64,000 bases of DNA from Azorinus chamasolen (taxonomy: Eukaryota > Mollusca > Bivalvia > Cardiida > Solecurtidae). A model generated the notes under the pieces. It was given only the letters and a program-made list of their open reading frames with translations. It searched no databases and had not been told where the DNA came from. This document shows positions 61,259 to 64,000 of this stretch, one piece after another; the stretch's first letter is position 1; the number at the start of each line of letters is the position of its first letter. Location of the stretch: positions 60,884,633-60,948,632 of the forward strand of contig OY755240.1 in NCBI GenBank assembly GCA_963576725.1, given 5' to 3'. Both the position numbers and the translations under genes were made by a program.

Positions 61259-61489
61259 GATAACCCTTTCCTCCATAAATACGCCTTTCTACGCCTCTGT
61301 AAATATCACCTGTTGAAACCATGGTGATAAATAGAGCATTTGCTCCTATAGGAGCAAATGCTCTATTTATCACAATGGTTTCTATACTACACAATTATAA
61401 CATTTTCCTTTTCTCTAGTAAATGCTCCTTTTTGGTAGATTCATTCAAAGAGGTTAGGTCTAAAAAGAACCTATGAGGGAATGGGTTAA
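61259..61489 (-). mobile_element. B-type MITE
   Basis: GATAACCCTTTCCTCCATAA to GAGGGAATGGGTTAA; perfect stem. Confidence 0.88.
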
Positions 61490-61659
61490 AAATAAATATT
61501 TATGGGTAAATGATTAAATAAGAAGCAGATGGCGATTTGCTGAAGAATAGTAAAGGTCTGTCATATTTGTGAAATATTTTTAATGTCAGAATGAGTATTG
61601 TAAAACAGAAAGTAATGAAGTAATGTAATTCAACTATAAAATGTATTTTGTTTTACTCC
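61490..61659. other. unassigned intergenic sequence
   Basis: No gene or recognised repeat. Confidence 0.4.
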
Positions 61660-62035
61660 TAACAGTAACTAGATCTGTCACCGACACCGACAAATACCCC
61701 TGCAACACCACTTTGGAACAGAAAAAAACAGTTGGTCGTCTTGAATCCAATTGGAAAATTATTTCTGTCATGCACTGCCCTTCAACATTTTGATCTTTTC
61801 AATGTTTCGAGAGAACGCAGTTGGACTGGTTTGCTCCACAAGGTCAATGCAATATCCAAGTTAGTCACCAGCTAGTCATCTTTCACATGATTGGAAAGGA
61901 TTGTCCAGTGTAATTGTTCATGTTCTGTGAAGTGTCATGAAAATGAAAACTGACATTAATGGCCAATGACAATGGCCAACGATCCGACTCCTATTATATC
62001 CCCTGAAAACTTCCTTTGAGAGGGTATTATAAAAA
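61660..62035 (+). mobile_element. K-type element
   Basis: CACCGACACCGACAAATACC at the left. It ends in the hairpin ATATCCCCTGAAAACTTCCT with GAGAGGGTATTATAA, like the end at 26949-26981. Confidence 0.5.
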
Positions 62036-62102
62036 CAAAACTTCGTAGCACCAAGCCAGGCGCCTTTAAACTTTTCATCAATTCAACACAATAAATCTAA
62101 CT

Positions 62103-62330
62103 TTAACCCTTTACTTCATAAATACACCTTTTCATGCCTTTGCCAACAGAGTAGACATAGATCAAACAGCTCCTGTAGAAGTCATCTGACCTCTGTCTGT
62201 CCTGTTTGCATATGGAGTAATATACAATGTATATATCAGATTCTACAGTTTCTGTCATGGCTAAATTTCGTGTTAATATGCAATTATAAAAATTAATAAT
62301 GTTCAAAAAGCCATAATTTCTTTTAACTGA
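62103..62330 (-). mobile_element. A1-type MITE
   Basis: TTAACCCTTTACTTCATAAA start. Arms GATCAAACAGCTCCTGTAGA and AGTCATCTGACC. Right end worn. Confidence 0.78.
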
Positions 62331-62373
62331 TAAAAAATGTTAATAAGCACATAATAACAGATGTTTCCTGGGC

Positions 62374-62619
62374 TTTAACTACCTTTCCCGGTTTTATGTT
62401 TATTCAAAATGTCAATACCTATTGAATTTTCATGGACAAAATAGGTAAAATGTAATATGGAACACTGTAGCCATTATAGAAACTACAGAAACAGCTCTAT
62501 CAAATTCCATTGGCAAATAGAGCAGACCCTGATCAGACGGCTCCTATAGGAGCCGTCTGATCTGGATCTTCTCCGTTTGCAAATGCGTGAAAACACATTC
62601 ATATGAGGGAAAGGGTTAT
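62374..62619 (+). mobile_element. A2-type MITE
   Basis: TTAACTACCTTTCCCGGTTT to GAGGGAAAGGGTTAT. Perfect core. Confidence 0.88.
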
Positions 62620-62665
62620 ATGAAAACCATAGTCTGCAAATCTCAAGGGTTTATAACCCTGACAT

Positions 62666-63050
62666 ACAGCAGAACCTGTCTGGACCCATTACCTCAAAGG
62701 CTATTTTTAGACCCAACCTCTTTGAATTAATCTACCAAAAAGGAGCATTAACTAGAGAAAAGCAAAATCTTTAGAATTATGTAGTATTGAAACCATTGTG
62801 ATAAATAGAGCATTTGCTCCTATGGAGCAAATGCTCTATTTACCACAATGGTTTCAAAAATTGACTTTTAAATAGGCGTATTTATGGAGAAAAGGGTTAA
62901 GGGGCCATTCATTTATTGATTAAAGGAGTGTTAAACAAGCAGGTGGTTGCTTAATACAGGGCAAAAGTAATGCAGAAAGCTTCTATGAGCTTTCTGCATT
63001 ACTTTTGACCTCCATTAAGCTACCACCTGTCTTACAGACCCATAATTAGA
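62666..63050 (+). mobile_element. C-type MITE split by B
   Basis: TACAG then CAGAACCTGTCT. B occupies the first TTAA of C. C resumes GGGGCCATTCATTTATTGAT and has the hairpin GCAAAAGTAATGCAGAAAGC. The right terminus is lost. Confidence 0.75.
62681..62900 (+). mobile_element. B-type MITE nested in C
   Basis: GGACCCATTACCTCAAAGGC to GGAGAAAAGGGTTAA. Core GCTCCTATGGAGC. Confidence 0.88.
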
Positions 63051-63076
63051 CCATAACATATTAACCATTAGCCTTT

Positions 63077-63390
63077 TGAATGCTGAATATTCAAGGTTGA
63101 ATGACCCATCAGTGTTAACTACGCAGTCCATTCAGTATGAAAGGGTGTAATTTGCTAGCGGATTTCAAATGAAAAACAGTGGAGACTCTGATCAGAGGGC
63201 TCCTGGTTGGGGTCAACATGAAAGAAAAGGGCATATTTTGAACAATCTTGATACTGGACCATGAGCACTTACTACAATTCACTAGGTATGGAGAATCTAA
63301 ACCTTTTTAATCTAGAGAAATTTGTTGGAGCCCTCTGATCTGGGTCTACACTGTTTGCAAACACCAGTTCACACATTTCCTGGATTCAAA
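63077..63390 (+). mobile_element. H2-type MITE with a spacer in its dyad centre
   Basis: CAGTGGAGACTCTGATCAGA with GGGCTCCT at the left, and GGAGCCCTCTGATCTGGGTC at the right, about 115 bp apart. The intervening sequence is foreign to other H copies. Confidence 0.7.
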
Positions 63391-63451
63391 GGGTCAGTAA
63401 GCAATGGGTTACACCAGCCTTGACAAAAATGTACATGAACTGACAAATTGT

Positions 63452-63673
63452 TTTAACCCATTACCTCATAGGCTATTTTTAGATCCAACCAAAAGTAGCA
63501 TTAACTAGAGAAAAGGAAAATTTTAGAATTATGTAATTTTTAAACCATTGTGATAAATAGAACATTTGCTCCATAGGAGCAAATGCTCTATTTATCACAA
63601 TGGTTTCAAGATGGTTTCAAGAAGTGACTATTACAGAGGTGTAGAAAGGCGTATTTATGGAGAAAAGAGTTAG
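63452..63673 (+). mobile_element. B-type MITE
   Basis: TTAACCCATTACCTCATAGG to GGAGAAAAGAGTTAG. The CTCTTTGAATAAATCTACC segment is deleted. Core GCTCCATAGGAGC. ATGGTTTCAAG is duplicated after the stem. Confidence 0.88.
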
Positions 63674-64000
63674 TTTGTTCACAGAACAAGATTCTCCGGC
63701 TCTAACATTCTGTCTTGGAATTTGTTAAGAACAACTAAGTATTACATGTAAACGATAGACATCATCCACAAATTGCATTTTCTGCACATTTGCTATTTGA
63801 AACTGAAATCCATTATCTGTTATTGACATTGGTCTCAATTTCCTTCCATTTCAAGAGATATTGCACTCTTTCATCACAGTTCTACCACCTCCTTGCCACA
63901 AAAAAATTATTTGTCAAAATTCTCAAGTTGTTTGGGTTTTTGCACCCAATTTCCCAATCCTATTTTGTGACTGAACTTTTTGAAGACTGTCTTGGAATTC
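63674..64000. other. unassigned, runs to window end
   Basis: No recognised repeat. Minus-strand frames are short and broken; no gene can be supported. Confidence 0.4.

Overview
Eukaryotic, AT-rich genomic DNA that I infer comes from a marine or freshwater invertebrate, most likely a bivalve mollusc. The reasons are two intron-poor nuclear receptor genes of NR1-like type and an extreme density of short palindromic non-autonomous transposons (MITEs), which is typical of bivalve assemblies. The species cannot be fixed from the sequence alone. A 200-base assembly gap lies at 6671-6870.

Genes. Only two protein-coding genes are convincing, both nuclear hormone receptors with an intact zinc-finger DNA-binding domain (DBD) and ligand-binding domain (LBD) in one exon. 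Receptor A is on the minus strand (23855-25735). Receptor B is on the plus strand (42957-44714). They are diverged paralogues arranged head to head about 17 kb apart. A keeps both residues of the coactivator charge clamp. B has lost both, has a different P-box and carries an extra C-terminal tail. Two decayed non-LTR retrotransposon fragments (33550-34000 and 39565-40570) and one degenerate tRNA-Thr-like sequence (38035-38107) were also found.

Repeats. Most of the rest is MITEs, named here by family. A1 and A2 carry arms reading GATCAGACGGCTCC. B carries GCATTTGCTCC. F carries GATGAGACAGCTCC. G carries GATGAGACGCCG. H carries GATGAGAGGGCTCC or GATCAGAGGGCTCC. All of these except some H copies are flanked by TTAA, and A, B and F begin with CCC, as piggyBac-type elements do. 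C (several subtypes) and E are flanked by TA with CAGT termini, like Tc1/mariner-pogo MITEs. D has CAGAG termini. I is a foldback palindrome. K is a loose group of longer elements with internal tandem subunits and a terminal G/C-rich hairpin. Forward orientation (+) for A1 means reading in with ATGAATATTCATG; for A2, with CTGTTCTATGTTTATT; for B, with CATAGGCTATTTTTAG.

Layout. 1-2.7 kb: D, F and E MITEs and a CT/CTGT microsatellite. 2.7-9.8 kb: two copies of a diverged tandem segmental duplication that differ in MITE content, separated by the gap. 9.8-23.7 kb: dense MITEs with nested insertions. 23.7-26.3 kb: receptor A and a minisatellite upstream of it. 26.3-42.8 kb: K elements, MITEs, minisatellites and LINE relics. 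42.9-44.7 kb: receptor B. 44.8-64 kb: almost continuous MITEs, often in chains that share single TTAA sites.

The most unusual feature is that families with unrelated termini share one palindromic centre (GCTCCTATAGGAGC). Families A, F, G and H also share a conserved one-base mismatch in the stem. This suggests a hairpin module that has been exchanged between transposon families. Superfamily assignments are inferences from target sites and termini; no searches were run.
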